Shown here in pieces: positions 35,011 to 45,037 of a stretch of 64,000 nt of DNA. Under the pieces are notes generated by a model. It worked only from the letters and a program-made list of their open reading frames with translations, made no database searches and was not told the DNA's origin. How positions within the stretch are numbered: position 1 is the first letter of the stretch; every line of letters begins with the position of its first letter. The position numbers were made by a program, and so were the translations under genes. Origin of the DNA: Candidatus Fermentithermobacillaceae bacterium (GTDB lineage Bacteria; Bacillota; Sulfobacillia; Fermentithermobacillales; DUSS01); NCBI GenBank assembly GCA_012842495.1, contig DUSS01000024.1, positions 31,731-95,730 on the forward strand, given 5' to 3'.

Positions 35011-36164
35011 TGGGAACAGCACCTTTTTTATGGAACCTCATAGGCGCAGTGAAGGTGCGGGTTAAAGGACCGAACCCGGCCAGATTCTTGAATCTGTGCG
35101 TCTCATCGGGGATCCCCGTCTCGGGGATACGCGAGGAGGACGGCGCCCTCATCTTTTATACCCGCCCCTGGCGGTACCGGGAATTGAGACCGCTCGCCTT
35201 CAAAACCCGTTCGAAGCCGGAAGTCATCGGTCGCAGCGGCCTATGGTTTCTGTGGTTGAAGGTTCGAAGAAGGCAGGTGTTGGTCGCCACCATCTTAGTC
35301 CTCTGCGGAGTCTTTTATTACCTATCCGGTTCGATTTGGGCCGTCGACGTACGAGGAAACAGCCGGGTATCCCGGGAACGCATCCTCGAGGCGGCTCTAA
35401 AGGCCGGGCTGTACAAGGGCGCCAGAAAAGCTTTGGTTTCCACCGAGTTTATAGACGCAGCCATAAGTAGGGACATACCGGAACTGGGATGGGTTTACAC
35501 CAGCATCCGTGGGACTGTGGCCGTAATCGAGGTGAGAGAGAAAGTAGATCACCCTCCAGACCGTCCCGGTGACATCGTGGCAAGAAGGGATGGGCTGGTC
35601 AAATCCGTCCTCGTTCTCTCCGGTAACCCTCTGGTGAAGGCCGGCGACACCGTAAAAGCCGGTGATATCCTCATAGCTGGGGACCCGTCGGTGCCTTCGG
35701 GAGGGGCTAGGGGCGAGGTGGTGGCGAGCACTTGGTACAAAGCATCTGTGGAAGTCCCTTTGCGCGAGGTCCAGCCGCGAAGGACCGGGCGGCGAGTCGA
35801 AGTCCGGCTACTGAACGTGCGAGGTAACCTCATTCCCCTGTTTGGGTCAAGGACAGTTCCATTCCAATGGTATGAAGTCGAAGACACTGGGGCGGGAGGT
35901 GGAAAAAGGCCGGAAACGACTATTTCCGTCATAACCCGTACGTACTATGAGCTTGTGTGGGTCAAGGTGGAAAGGAGTCCTGCCGAAGCTCGAGAACTGG
36001 CAAGGAAACGGTTGGAAGATATTGTTCGCAAGCAGTTGCCTCCTTCTGTAAAATTGATAGACTTTAGTATAGAGGTAAAGATAGCGCCGGACCAAGGGAT
36101 GGTCTTAGCGACAGGTCTCGCCCAGGCGGAAGAGAACATCGCCGTGTTGAGACCGTGGCCTTAA
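35010..36164 (+). CDS. yqfD: Sporulation protein YqfD
   Basis: YqfD is a membrane protein needed for sporulation, made in the mother cell. The 384-residue protein has an N-terminal cytosolic domain, one membrane segment (VLVATILVLCGVFYYLSGSIWA, about 92-113), and an extracytoplasmic part with RGNSRVSRERILEAALKAGLYKGARK, then EKVDHPPDRPGDIVARRDGLVKSVLVLSGNPLVKAGDTV. I take ATG 35010, which overlaps the yqfC stop as TGATG behind GGAGG; a TTG at 35007 is too close to that site. It precedes phoH by about 100 bases. Confidence 0.92.
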   Translation: MGTAPFLWNLIGAVKVRVKGPNPARFLNLCVSSGIPVSGIREEDGALIFYTRPWRYRELRPLAFKTRSKPEVIGRSGLWFLWLKVRRRQVLVATILVLCGVFYYLSGSIWAVDVRGNSRVSRERILEAALKAGLYKGARKALVSTEFIDAAISRDIPELGWVYTSIRGTVAVIEVREKVDHPPDRPGDIVARRDGLVKSVLVLSGNPLVKAGDTVKAGDILIAGDPSVPSGGARGEVVASTWYKASVEVPLREVQPRRTGRRVEVRLLNVRGNLIPLFGSRTVPFQWYEVEDTGAGGGKRPETTISVITRTYYELVWVKVERSPAEARELARKRLEDIVRKQLPPSVKLIDFSIEVKIAPDQGMVLATGLAQAEENIAVLRPWP

Positions 36165-36262
36165 TGAAAATAAAAAATGAAGATGGATTCTCCCTCGCGG
36201 TCTTGACGAACGCCGTGAATCCGGTCCGGCGCCGGTAGAGAAATGGAGGTATCCGTAGGGAC

Positions 36263-37270
36263 TTGGCAAACTCGGAGAAACTGTTCGTTCTCGCTTCCAA
36301 CGACGAAGCTTTCCGGTTGTTCGGTTCTTACGATCAAAACCTGACTCTTCTCGAAGATGCCCTCGACGTGAAGTTGGTGGCCAGGGGAAGGAACCTATTG
36401 ATTTCGGGGCCCAACGAAGAGGTGGCCAAAGCCGAAGAAGTCATAAACCACCTCATGGAGCACGTGCGCAGCGGGAGGAACGTCACTGCCCAGGACCTGC
36501 GCTACGCGTTACGCATCGTGAATGCCGGGGAGAAACTGGAAGATCCAGGTGAGCAAATCCTTACCGGAATCAGGGGAAAGGTCATAGGACCCAGGACTCA
36601 GGGGCAGAAGGAATACGTGAAAGCCATTGCCGAAAATCCGCTGACGTTCGGGATCGGGCCGGCCGGAACCGGCAAGACGTATTTGGCGGTAGCTATGGCC
36701 GTCAGAGCGTTCAGGCGCAAGGAAGTTGAGAGGATAATCCTGACCCGGCCTGCGGTGGAGGCCGGAGAGCGCCTTGGGTTCCTTCCCGGTGACATACAGG
36801 AAAAGGTGAACCCCTACTTGAGGCCCCTGTACGATGCGCTCTTTGATATGATCGGTCTTGAAGCGTTCGAGAAATACATGCAGAAGGGGCTTATCGAAGT
36901 AGCACCCCTAGCTTACATGCGCGGACGGACGCTCGAGTCCTGCTTCGTCATACTTGACGAGGCTCAGAACACTACTCCCGAACAGATGAAGATGTTCCTT
37001 ACGAGCCTAGGCGTGAACTCGAAAGCGGTCGTCACGGGCGATATCACCCAGATCGACCTGCCTAAAGGGGTATATTCAGGTCTGGAACAGGTGCGGGTTG
37101 TCTTGAAGGGCGTCGAGGGAGTGAAATTCGTGTATCTCACCGAGCGGGACGTGGTTCGTCACGAGCTGGTTTCCAGGATAGTCAAGGCGTACGAGCGTTT
37201 TGAAGCCATCGAGAAAGGGGACAGAGACCGTATTGCCGTTGAAGGAGCAAAACGGGGGCAAAGTAAATAG
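36263..37270 (+). CDS. phoH: PhoH family protein
   Basis: PhoH-like proteins are P-loop ATPases linked to RNA metabolism; with YbeY encoded nearby a role in rRNA processing is often suggested. The 335-residue protein has an N-terminal KH-like region, Walker A GPAGTGKT (132-139), Walker B CFVILDEAQNTTPEQMKMFLTSLG, and AVVTGDITQIDLP. The start is TTG 36263, 13 bases after GGAGG. Its 3' end overlaps the pgpH reading frame. The gene order yqfD-phoH-pgpH-ybeY is standard in Bacillota. Confidence 0.95.
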   Translation: MANSEKLFVLASNDEAFRLFGSYDQNLTLLEDALDVKLVARGRNLLISGPNEEVAKAEEVINHLMEHVRSGRNVTAQDLRYALRIVNAGEKLEDPGEQILTGIRGKVIGPRTQGQKEYVKAIAENPLTFGIGPAGTGKTYLAVAMAVRAFRRKEVERIILTRPAVEAGERLGFLPGDIQEKVNPYLRPLYDALFDMIGLEAFEKYMQKGLIEVAPLAYMRGRTLESCFVILDEAQNTTPEQMKMFLTSLGVNSKAVVTGDITQIDLPKGVYSGLEQVRVVLKGVEGVKFVYLTERDVVRHELVSRIVKAYERFEAIEKGDRDRIAVEGAKRGQSK

Positions 37271-39527
37271 AGAAAACGGGCGGAAATCCAGGACTGCCAA
37301 AACTCGCCTTTCCGGTGTCGCCTTTTTGCTCGACTCTTCGAAAAGTTCCCTCTTTTGGACGGGGTTTACCTACCTGGTGGTGACCATCCTCATATACCTT
37401 TCTCTGAGGCCCATGACGCTCTACCTCAAAGAAGGGGATATCTCGCCCGTGGATGTGAGGGCTCCTCAGGAAATCATCGATGAAGTTCAAACGGAAAAGC
37501 TCAGGGAAGAGAGGGCAAGGGCCGTGTCGACAGTTGTCGACAACGATCCCAAAGTGCTTCAAGATATCCTGTCCCGGCTGGACGCAATCCGCACAGACCT
37601 CGAGTCTCTGAGGAGCACGGCGGATCTCACTACCGAGAAAATCGTGTCCACTTTGAGACCGTACGTCGGCCCTGAACTTTCGAACTCGGATATCGTGGCA
37701 GCCGCGGCCACTTCGTCTCCGTCGGCAGACGCGGCCATTGGAAGGGCCAAGGACATAGCCCGGCAGATCCTGACCCGCGGCATAAGGGAGGAAGACCTCA
37801 AAGCCGCCGTCGCCGAAGTGGAAAACATGGTAAAGAACGACCCGGCGATACCGAGCTCGTTCTCTCCTTTCCTCGTAGCGTATTTCCGAGAAAACCTTCG
37901 CCCCAACCTCATTTACAATCAGGAAGAGACGGAACGGAGGATGGCGGAAGCGAGAGCTTCGGTGGAGCCCGTGAGGATAAGGCGGGGGCAGATCGTCCTG
38001 AAGGCAGGAGAAACCGTCACCCGGGAGCACATAGCTCTATTGGATAAACTGGGCATGCTGGGTCCTGGTGTGAGACCTTCCGACGTGGGCGGTGCGGTGC
38101 TCATGGGGGCCCTGGTGGTCGCCTTGCCCCAAGGGTACCTGAGCGTATTCGTGCCCGAAACCAAAAGACAAAAGGGAGCGTCCTTGATTGCCTCCGTGAC
38201 AGTTCTCACAGCTCTTTTGGTACGGGGCTTTTCGGCGGTGTCGCCCTACCTGGCGCCGGTGGCCGCCGGTGTGATGTTGTCTGCGACGCTGGTGGACCGG
38301 CGGTTCGGCGTGGTTTTCGGTTTTTCCATGACGCTGCTCCTGGCGGTGTTTACCGGTTTCGACGTCAGGTACTTAGTGGTGTTTTTGACCTCTAGCGTAG
38401 CGGCGGTTCTCGTAATAACCAGGAGCTTTCAGCGTTCCCATCTGATGAAGGCCGGCGCCGCAGTTTCCGCCGCCAACCTCCTTTCCTTCCTGGGCCTGGG
38501 CCTCTCGGGGGGAGTAACTCAATGGGATCTGAAGGTTCTTCCCGATTATATGTGGCTTATCTTCAACGGCCCGTTGTGCGCCATCCTGGCCATAGGTTCC
38601 CTGCCCTTTTTCGAGGCGGTGTTCGACATTCTCACTCCGATAAGGCTGATCGAGCTTTCCAATCCGGAACATCCGTTGCTCCACCGCTTGCTTCTGGAGG
38701 CCCCGGGCACATATCACCATAGTATCATGGTGGGAAATCTAGCCGAAGCGGCGGCGCAGGCGGTGGGCGCGGACAGCTTGCTCACCAGGGTCGGGTCATA
38801 CTATCACGACATAGGCAAGGTAAAACGTCCGTACATGTTCGTGGAAAATCAAGTTCCCGGACTGGAGAATCCCCACGATAGGCTCAACCCGGGCTTGTCA
38901 GCATCGGTGATAATCGCGCACGTCAAAGACGGACTGGAACTGGCGGAACAGGCGAGAATCCCCGAGGATATCCGGCGTTTCATTGCCGAACACCATGGAA
39001 CCACGCTGGTGTCGTACTTCTTCACGAAAGCTTCGGAAGACGCCAAAGAAAAAGAAAACCGTCCGCCGGCCGAGTGGGATTTCCGGTACGAAGGACCCCG
39101 TCCTTCTACCAGGGAGTCGGCCATCGTAATGTTGGCCGACGGCGTCGAAGCTGCCACCAGGGCGCTTTCCCGGCCGACTCCGGCCCGGATCGAATCGGTG
39201 GTCAGGAAGATCATCCAGGACAGGCTGATCGACCACCAGCTGGACCGGTCGGATCTAACGTTGAAAGATCTGGACATCATCGCCGCCACTTTTACCCGGA
39301 TCCTGACCGGTGTGTTTCATACGAGGATAGAGTATCCTTCCCCGGATAAGCTGGGAGTAGCCAGGGATTATCCGGAAAAGAACGGACCTGGTCGGGACTC
39401 GATAAATAAAGATGAGACCGAGTCAGGAGGCAGGTTGAGGGAGAGCGGGACGGCGGGCAAAGAGAATGCGAGGGACGGTACCAACGAATCCGAGACAGCT
39501 GGTGATGACCATGAGCGTCGAAGTTGA
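37233..39527 (+). CDS. pgpH: 7TM-HD domain phosphodiesterase PgpH (YqfF)
   Basis: This membrane HD phosphodiesterase hydrolyses cyclic di-AMP in characterised relatives. An N-terminal membrane helix is followed by an extracellular domain (about 45-265), a seven-helix membrane bundle (about 275-460), and a cytosolic HD domain. The latter has TYHHSIMVGNLAEAAAQ and the metal pair His525-Asp526 in YYHDIGK, then EHHGTTLVSYFF. The frame is open from 37200; I take TTG 37233, after AAAGGGGACAG, though TTG 37239 is also possible. It overlaps phoH by 38 bases and ends inside the start of ybeY. Confidence 0.94.
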   Translation: MPLKEQNGGKVNRENGRKSRTAKTRLSGVAFLLDSSKSSLFWTGFTYLVVTILIYLSLRPMTLYLKEGDISPVDVRAPQEIIDEVQTEKLREERARAVSTVVDNDPKVLQDILSRLDAIRTDLESLRSTADLTTEKIVSTLRPYVGPELSNSDIVAAAATSSPSADAAIGRAKDIARQILTRGIREEDLKAAVAEVENMVKNDPAIPSSFSPFLVAYFRENLRPNLIYNQEETERRMAEARASVEPVRIRRGQIVLKAGETVTREHIALLDKLGMLGPGVRPSDVGGAVLMGALVVALPQGYLSVFVPETKRQKGASLIASVTVLTALLVRGFSAVSPYLAPVAAGVMLSATLVDRRFGVVFGFSMTLLLAVFTGFDVRYLVVFLTSSVAAVLVITRSFQRSHLMKAGAAVSAANLLSFLGLGLSGGVTQWDLKVLPDYMWLIFNGPLCAILAIGSLPFFEAVFDILTPIRLIELSNPEHPLLHRLLLEAPGTYHHSIMVGNLAEAAAQAVGADSLLTRVGSYYHDIGKVKRPYMFVENQVPGLENPHDRLNPGLSASVIIAHVKDGLELAEQARIPEDIRRFIAEHHGTTLVSYFFTKASEDAKEKENRPPAEWDFRYEGPRPSTRESAIVMLADGVEAATRALSRPTPARIESVVRKIIQDRLIDHQLDRSDLTLKDLDIIAATFTRILTGVFHTRIEYPSPDKLGVARDYPEKNGPGRDSINKDETESGGRLRESGTAGKENARDGTNESETAGDDHERRS

Positions 39528-39996
39528 CTTCGTGTTGCCCCGGCAAATCGACGAGCAGGAGGAGAACGTCCTGAGGTCGCTCGCGGACCGGGCGATATCC
39601 ATCGTCTTGGACATGGAGGGAAGAAGCAAGGAGATGTACGAAGTGTCGGTGCTCTACACCGACGACTCATTCATCAGAGAACTTAACGACCAGTACCGGG
39701 GCGAGGACAGCGCCACCGACGTGCTCTCGTTTCCCATGATGTGCCCGGAGGAGATGGATATTTCTTCCGGATTTCCGGAGGTACTGGGCGACATAGTGAT
39801 ATCTCTGGATACCGCCGAAAGGCAGGCGAAGGAGAGAGGGGTTGCCCTCCAGGATGAGGTAGGACTCCTCCTCATTCACGGTTGCCTCCACCTTTTAGGT
39901 TATGACCACGATGACGCGAACGAAGAGGCGATAATGTGGCGAAAGCAGGAAACCGCGCTGAATTTACTAAGGAAGACGGTAAAAGGCCAGAGGTAG
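39505..39996 (+). CDS. ybeY: Endoribonuclease YbeY
   Basis: YbeY is a zinc endoribonuclease used in 16S rRNA 3'-end maturation and ribosome quality control. The 163-residue protein has the catalytic zinc motif H-G-C-L-H-L-L-G-Y-D-H (His125, His129, His135) and the preceding TDVLSFPM. I take ATG 39505, since upstream residues from 39466 are unlike the family; ATG 39511 is also possible. It overlaps pgpH by 23 bases and dgkA by about 60. Confidence 0.94.
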   Translation: MTMSVEVDFVLPRQIDEQEENVLRSLADRAISIVLDMEGRSKEMYEVSVLYTDDSFIRELNDQYRGEDSATDVLSFPMMCPEEMDISSGFPEVLGDIVISLDTAERQAKERGVALQDEVGLLLIHGCLHLLGYDHDDANEEAIMWRKQETALNLLRKTVKGQR

Positions 39997-40526
39997 GGGA
40001 GGGTCGTCGTACGCCGGCCCGAAGAGATACCGGCTTTTTCAGGGCGCGGTCCCTCAGAGCGAGTTTCGGATACGCCTGGGAGGGCCTTTCTTACGTTTGG
40101 GCAACCCAGCGCAATATGAGAATCCACGCCCTGGTCGGATCGCTCGTGGTTTCGGCTGCTCTCTTACTCGGACTGGACAGAGTGGACTTTCTTTTGGTGG
40201 TCTTCGCCATCACTCTTGTCCTCTCCGCAGAGGTCCTGAATACCCTGGCCGAAGCTTTGGTGGATCTGCTCACCCCGGACTACGCTCCCATGGCGAAGGT
40301 GGTAAAGGATGTGGCCGCCGGGGGAGTGCTCTTAGCTTCCGTCTTTTCCGTGATAACGGGCTTCGCCGTATTCGTTCCTGCGCTGCGCGGGCTCGTTCGA
40401 GCGGGATGGGGCGACGTCGCCGCCCACTTAAGCGGGCGACTACCCTGGGCAGTTCCCGCCCTAACAGCACTCGTGCTTCCTGCCTTAGTTGGGCTTTTTC
40501 TTCCGGTGAAAGGTGGAAAAAGATAA
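39936..40526 (+). CDS. dgkA: Diacylglycerol / undecaprenol kinase
   Basis: This integral membrane kinase belongs to the Gram-positive DgkA type, which phosphorylates undecaprenol to recycle the wall carrier lipid. Family features are SFGYAWEGLSYVWATQRNMRIHA at the cytosolic start and the signature AEVLNTLAEALVDLLTPDYAPMAKVVKDVAAGGVLL, with the acidic and asparagine residues that bind Mg-ATP. About three to four helices are present, plus an extended C-terminal hydrophobic region (total 196 aa, longer than the usual 120-140). The only start before the conserved part is GTG 39936, inside ybeY. era normally follows but is absent here. Confidence 0.9.
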   Translation: MAKAGNRAEFTKEDGKRPEVGEGRRTPARRDTGFFRARSLRASFGYAWEGLSYVWATQRNMRIHALVGSLVVSAALLLGLDRVDFLLVVFAITLVLSAEVLNTLAEALVDLLTPDYAPMAKVVKDVAAGGVLLASVFSVITGFAVFVPALRGLVRAGWGDVAAHLSGRLPWAVPALTALVLPALVGLFLPVKGGKR

Positions 40527-41313
40527 CACCGCCATGGGGCTTTACCAGACCGAAGGCGTGGTCCTCCATAAAAGACCTGCAGGAGAATACGACAAGACCG
40601 TCGTGTTGCTTACCGAAAGCGATGGACTGGTTCACGCGTTGGTGAAAGGTGCCCTCCGGCCCGGATCAAAACTTGGGCCTCTCACCGAACCCCTGTCATG
40701 GGGCCTCTTCGAGCTCTTCCGGGGGAAAACTCAAGACAGAGTCACCGGGTGCGAACTCAGGTCCTCTTTCCCCCGCATTAGCGAAAGCTACTCCAGACTG
40801 GTTTATGCTGCGTACCTGTGCGAACTCGAGATGCTTTTTTCTTCTCAGAGGGATCCGGATCCGGAGGCGTTCTGGTTTTTCGTCTCGACTTTGAAGGCGC
40901 TGGAAACCGCTGATGACTGCTGGTCTCCAGCCAGACGCGGCGAAATAGGCATCCTCGAATTCGCAGGGCTCTTTCCGGTTTTCGAAGAATGCGTCGCGTG
41001 TGGCAAGGAAGTTCCGGGCGAAGCGATGTTTTCCCCTGAGCTCGGGGGTATCCTCTGTCCGAAATGCGCCGGGACCCTCGAACTTTCGGCAGGCGAGATC
41101 TATCCGGTGTCGCCGGGTTCGAGGAAAACCGTGCTCCACCTCAGAAATTCCGCCCTCGCGGACGTTCACCGGGTGAACGCGCAGGGTTCCGTCAGGGACG
41201 AGGTGGGAAAACTCTTGAGGAGATACATCGCGTACGTACTGGGATCGAGGCCGAAATCGGCGGTCCTCGTGGAGAAGCTGGAGGAAAGAGCGGGACCTCG
41301 TTCCCGGAGGTGA
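40513..41313 (+). CDS. recO: DNA repair protein RecO
   Basis: RecO helps load RecA on SSB-coated single-stranded DNA with RecR. The 266-residue protein has the N-terminal OB-fold (LYQTEGVVLHKRPAGEYDKTVVLLTESDGLVHALVKGALRPGSK) and a helical C-terminal domain with a zinc site of two CxxC pairs (CVACGKE and CPKCAG). The GTG at 40513 overlaps dgkA by 14 bases; ATG 40534 would remove seven unconserved residues. The DUF4342 gene follows immediately. Confidence 0.92.
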   Translation: MEKDNTAMGLYQTEGVVLHKRPAGEYDKTVVLLTESDGLVHALVKGALRPGSKLGPLTEPLSWGLFELFRGKTQDRVTGCELRSSFPRISESYSRLVYAAYLCELEMLFSSQRDPDPEAFWFFVSTLKALETADDCWSPARRGEIGILEFAGLFPVFEECVACGKEVPGEAMFSPELGGILCPKCAGTLELSAGEIYPVSPGSRKTVLHLRNSALADVHRVNAQGSVRDEVGKLLRRYIAYVLGSRPKSAVLVEKLEERAGPRSRR

Positions 41314-41318
41314 AGGAC

Positions 41319-41726
41319 ATGGACGAAATGCTGGAGAAAATAGATGCCCTGAGAAGGCGCACCGGCGCCAGCTACAGGGAGGCCAAGGAGGCCTTAGATG
41401 TATGCGGGGGTGACGTGGTAGCGGCCCTCATCGAGCTGGAGGAAACGAGGGTATCGCGGCGAGACGCCATCGCCCGCGGGCTGGCTAGAGGTCTCCGGCA
41501 GCTAGCCCGGCTGATAAACAAAGGCAACCAAAGCAAAGTGGTGATTTCTAAAAACGGGGAAGTCCTCATGGAGATCCCCGTCACCCTTTGTGTGGCCGGC
41601 TCGGTCATGTCTCCCTGGTTGTGCGCCCTTTCGAGTTTGGCCATCATGGCCGGTTCTCTCACCGTGGACGTAAGCGCCCCGAAGACGGCGGAAGAAGCCG
41701 CCTTTCCCGGGGGAACCGGCGGTTAG
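41319..41726 (+). CDS. DUF4342 domain protein
   Basis: The 135-residue protein starts with a UBA-like three-helix segment (EKIDALRRRTGASYREAKEALDVCGGDVVAALIELEE), as in nascent-chain and EF-Ts type proteins. A domain with KVVISKNGEVLMEIPVTLCVAG and a hydrophobic C-terminal stretch follow. This is the DUF4342 pattern; the function is unknown. ATG 41319 lies behind CGGAGGTGAAGG, five bases after recO. The stop codon lies inside the following terminator. Confidence 0.8.
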   Translation: MDEMLEKIDALRRRTGASYREAKEALDVCGGDVVAALIELEETRVSRRDAIARGLARGLRQLARLINKGNQSKVVISKNGEVLMEIPVTLCVAGSVMSPWLCALSSLAIMAGSLTVDVSAPKTAEEAAFPGGTGG

Positions 41727-41739
41727 GTTTCCGCCGGTT
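41714..41739 (+). terminator. Intrinsic terminator spanning the DUF4342 stop codon
   Basis: AACCGGCGG (41714-41722) and CCGCCGGTT (41731-41739) form a perfect 9-bp stem with the loop TTAGGTTT, followed by GTTTCC. The stop TAG lies in the loop. Confidence 0.75.
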
Positions 41740-41919
41740 GTTTCCACACCTCCGGGGCATTAAATTTTGCGATGGGACAAGCACGGAGGTAACGTGTTTT
41801 GACCGCGGAATAAAGTTCAAGCGCCGCGCGGGGAAACGGTTTTCGGGAATCGAGTAAAGCAAGTTTGGGTCGAATTCCGAACTCGTAACTGAAAGAGTGG
41901 AAGCGAGGGGATCGATGAT

Positions 41920-42807
41920 TTGGCACTCGATTTGACGAATCTCATATTTAAGCTCCAGGATTTCTGGGCAGAACAGGGGTGTTATGTGGCCCAGCCTTAC
42001 GATGTGGAAAAGGGCGCCGGTACCATGAACCCTATGACTTTCTTCAGGGTGCTCGGGCCCGAACCCTGGAAAGTGGCATATGTGGAGCCCTCGAGAAGGC
42101 CGCAGGATGCGAGATACGGGGAAAACCCCAACCGCATGGGGTACTACTTCCAGTTCCAGGTCATCCTGAAGCCGGTTCCCCCCGACGTCATCGAAACTTA
42201 CATTCACTCCCTCGAAGCCCTGGGGATAGAGCGAAAAGACCACGACATCCGGCTAGTGGAGGATAACTGGGAGTCGCCGACCCTGGGTGCCTCGGGGTTA
42301 GGCTGGGAAGTGTGGCTGGACGGCCAGGAGATAACTCAGTTCACCTACTTTCAGGAGATGGGAGGAATCGAACTCGACCCGGTGTCCTGCGAAATCACCT
42401 ACGGCCTCGAGCGGCTCGCCGCTTACGTGCAGAAACTGGACAATGTCTGGGACCTGGAGGTTGCACCGGGGATAACATACGCCGAGCTCTTCAAGCATTC
42501 CGAAAGGGAACACTCCATCTACGGTTTTGAACTGGCCGACGTGGAGCTTCTTAGAAGCTTATTCGACTCATATGAAGGAGAGTGCTCGAGGATACTCGAA
42601 AAGGACCTCGTCATGCCGGCGTACGACTACGCGTTGAAGTGCTCTCACGTTTTTAACTTGCTCGATTCCCGGGGTGCGTTGTCGGTGGCGGAAAGACAGA
42701 GGTACATCGCGCGGGTGAGAACCCTGACGCGGAAATGCGCCGAAAAGTACCTGGCCTGGAGGGAGTCAACGGGGTTTCCCCTCTTGAAAGGTGGTGGAGT
42801 TTCGTGA
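41920..42807 (+). CDS. glyQ: Glycyl-tRNA synthetase alpha subunit
   Basis: GlyQ is the catalytic subunit of the tetrameric bacterial GlyRS. Conserved parts include [47 protein letters not shown], and the class II motif regions around [21 protein letters not shown] and [12 protein letters not shown]. The length is 295 aa. The start is a TTG at 41920, behind GCGAGGGGAT. The 180 bases upstream contain no T-box, unlike valS. It overlaps glyS by four bases. Confidence 0.97.
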   Translation: MALDLTNLIFKLQDFWAEQGCYVAQPYDVEKGAGTMNPMTFFRVLGPEPWKVAYVEPSRRPQDARYGENPNRMGYYFQFQVILKPVPPDVIETYIHSLEALGIERKDHDIRLVEDNWESPTLGASGLGWEVWLDGQEITQFTYFQEMGGIELDPVSCEITYGLERLAAYVQKLDNVWDLEVAPGITYAELFKHSEREHSIYGFELADVELLRSLFDSYEGECSRILEKDLVMPAYDYALKCSHVFNLLDSRGALSVAERQRYIARVRTLTRKCAEKYLAWRESTGFPLLKGGGVS

Positions 42808-44936
42808 GTCCAGAGCGGGACGAAATGAAAGGGTCTGTCAGCCGCCAGGATCTCCCCCGGGATTTTCTGCTGGAGGTGGGGGTCGAAGAAATCCCCGCCA
42901 GGTACCTGCCAGGCGCCGTCGAGGAACTTGGTGATAGAGCAAAGGAGGCCTTTTTGAGCTCAAGGATTGTCTTCGGTACCCTTGAGACCTTCGGTACCCC
43001 GAGAAGGCTTGTCCTCTACGCCCGCGATGTTCACCCTGTGACACGACCCGTGGAAGTCAAAGTGAGAGGCCCGTCTAAGAGAGCGGCCTATGACCAATCT
43101 GGAGCGCCCACCCGGGCTCTCCTGGGCTTTTGTAAGTCTCAAGGGATCTCCCCTGACCAGGTTGTAGTGGAGGCGGACAGGTCCGGCGAATATGTCTACG
43201 CCCTGAAAGTTGACCCGGGGATACCCGTAGGTGACGCTCTTCGAGAAACCTTGCCCGGCGTCGTGCTGGGGCTGACATGCCCCCGTCCTCTTCGCTGGAA
43301 TGGTCACCGTTTCTTCCGCCCGATAAGGTGGGTGGTCTGCCTGTACGGAGGAGACGTAGTCCCGGTGGAAATAGCCGGAATCCGGGCGGGCAGGACTACG
43401 TGGGGCCACCGGACCCTTCAGCCCGGCTCGCGGGATGTACCTTCCGCAGGAGAGTATTTCGCCGTCGTCAGGGATATGGGGGTGGTTCCGAGCATAGCCG
43501 AGAGAAGGGAGATCATCCTCCGCCGGTCTCGAGAGACGGCCGCTTCGACCGGCGGTCACCCCGTAAAGGATGATGCATTATTGGAGGAGGTCGCCTGCCT
43601 TGCGGAGCACCCTGCTCCTTTTCTGGGGAGCTTCGATCCGGAGTTCCTGGTCCTTCCCACGGAGGTTCTTTCCACCGTCATGAAGCATCATCAGCGATTC
43701 TTCCCGGTGGAGGACTCCTCGGGGAAACTCCTCCCGCACTTCGTGGGCGTGCGGGACGGCGATCCGGTTGAGGGAATCCAGACGGTGAGGGAAGGGAACG
43801 AGTGGGTGCTGCGGGCGCGGCTTGAGGATGCGGTGTTCTTTTACCGGGAGGATTTAAGAGTGCCCCTGGCCCAGAGGCTTGAATCCCTCAAAGGGGTCTA
43901 TTTCCTGAGAGGGGCGGGGACGCTTTATGACAAAACTCAGAGGCTCGAAAAGATCGTGGATTACCTCGCCGACGAACTCAAATTATCCGAAGACGAACGG
44001 GAGCGGGCGAGCCTCGCCTCCAGGCTCTCCAAATGCGATCTCACCACCGCCATGGTGAGGGAGCTTCCCGAGCTCGAAGGGGTGATGGGTGGGCATTACG
44101 CCGAATCCCAGGGGTACCCCCTGGATGTGTGCCGCGCACTGGCCTGCCAATACTTGCCACGGAACGCCGGCGATCCTCTCCCCGACCGGGGCATTCCATC
44201 GCTCATAGCTTTAGCTGACAAACTCGATACGCTGGCGGTGGCTTTCGCTTTAGGCATATCGCCCAGCGGCTCCCAGGATCCTTACGCGCTCAGGAGGCTG
44301 GGTTCCGGAGTCGTGGCCATAGTAACCGGGCACGGAATGCGGATCGACCTCGACCGGGTGCTCGAATTCTGCCTCGGCCTGGCCGGAGACGCTGTGACCA
44401 ACCCAAAAGAAGACGCAAAAGACGAGCTTAAAGCTTTCATCGCGTCGAGGTTTGAGACTCACCTTTCCGAAAAAGGGTTTAAAGTAGAAATCATCCGGAC
44501 GGTGGCCGGAGGTGCCCTCAGGGACCTTGCTGCAGCCCTGAAGCGAGCCGGGGCGTTATCCGAGTTCGTTACGCTCCCCCTTTTCGGGGACCTCATCGTC
44601 GGTTACCGGCGTTCAAGCGTGCTCGCGAAGAACGCACGGAGCACTCAAATATCCCGGGACCTCCTCATCGAGCCCGCCGAGATAGCTCTGTACAACGAAG
44701 TGGAACAAAAAGAGCCGGTGGGTCGTCTCTTGTTCGAGAAAGAGGATTTCCGGAGATACCTTGAGCTTCTCGCCTCGCTGAGACCTGCCATCGATAGGTG
44801 CCTCGACGAGGTCCTCATTATGGCGAACGACGAAAAACTTAGGGAAAACAGGCTGGCGCTTTTGAACAGAGTGTCCGCGCTGTTCTCGCTTTACGGAGAT
44901 TTCTCCCATGTCCTGCCGCTTGAGCCCGCTTCTTGA
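42804..44936 (+). CDS. glyS: Glycyl-tRNA synthetase beta subunit
   Basis: GlyS binds the tRNA and is required for charging. The 710-residue protein has [23 protein letters not shown] at the start, [13 protein letters not shown], the HD-like [18 protein letters not shown] region, and a C-terminal anticodon-binding domain ([27 protein letters not shown]). The frame is open from 42735, but GTG 42804 overlaps the glyQ stop (GTGA) and follows GGTGGTGGAG, so the two subunits should be translationally coupled. Confidence 0.96.
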   Translation: MSPERDEMKGSVSRQDLPRDFLLEVGVEEIPARYLPGAVEELGDRAKEAFLSSRIVFGTLETFGTPRRLVLYARDVHPVTRPVEVKVRGPSKRAAYDQSGAPTRALLGFCKSQGISPDQVVVEADRSGEYVYALKVDPGIPVGDALRETLPGVVLGLTCPRPLRWNGHRFFRPIRWVVCLYGGDVVPVEIAGIRAGRTTWGHRTLQPGSRDVPSAGEYFAVVRDMGVVPSIAERREIILRRSRETAASTGGHPVKDDALLEEVACLAEHPAPFLGSFDPEFLVLPTEVLSTVMKHHQRFFPVEDSSGKLLPHFVGVRDGDPVEGIQTVREGNEWVLRARLEDAVFFYREDLRVPLAQRLESLKGVYFLRGAGTLYDKTQRLEKIVDYLADELKLSEDERERASLASRLSKCDLTTAMVRELPELEGVMGGHYAESQGYPLDVCRALACQYLPRNAGDPLPDRGIPSLIALADKLDTLAVAFALGISPSGSQDPYALRRLGSGVVAIVTGHGMRIDLDRVLEFCLGLAGDAVTNPKEDAKDELKAFIASRFETHLSEKGFKVEIIRTVAGGALRDLAAALKRAGALSEFVTLPLFGDLIVGYRRSSVLAKNARSTQISRDLLIEPAEIALYNEVEQKEPVGRLLFEKEDFRRYLELLASLRPAIDRCLDEVLIMANDEKLRENRLALLNRVSALFSLYGDFSHVLPLEPAS

Positions 44937-45037
44937 TGAAGTTCGAGTGTGAACAAAAGGCGACACTGGGTGCCGGAGATGAGGGGATGGGGCAGAGTAC
45001 CGGTTCTGACTGACGAGGGGGGAGGGATAAAGCGGAG

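Noticed and set aside
41740..41919. T-box in front of glyQ
   Set aside because: The 180-base leader has no T-box sequence, specifier loop or terminator.
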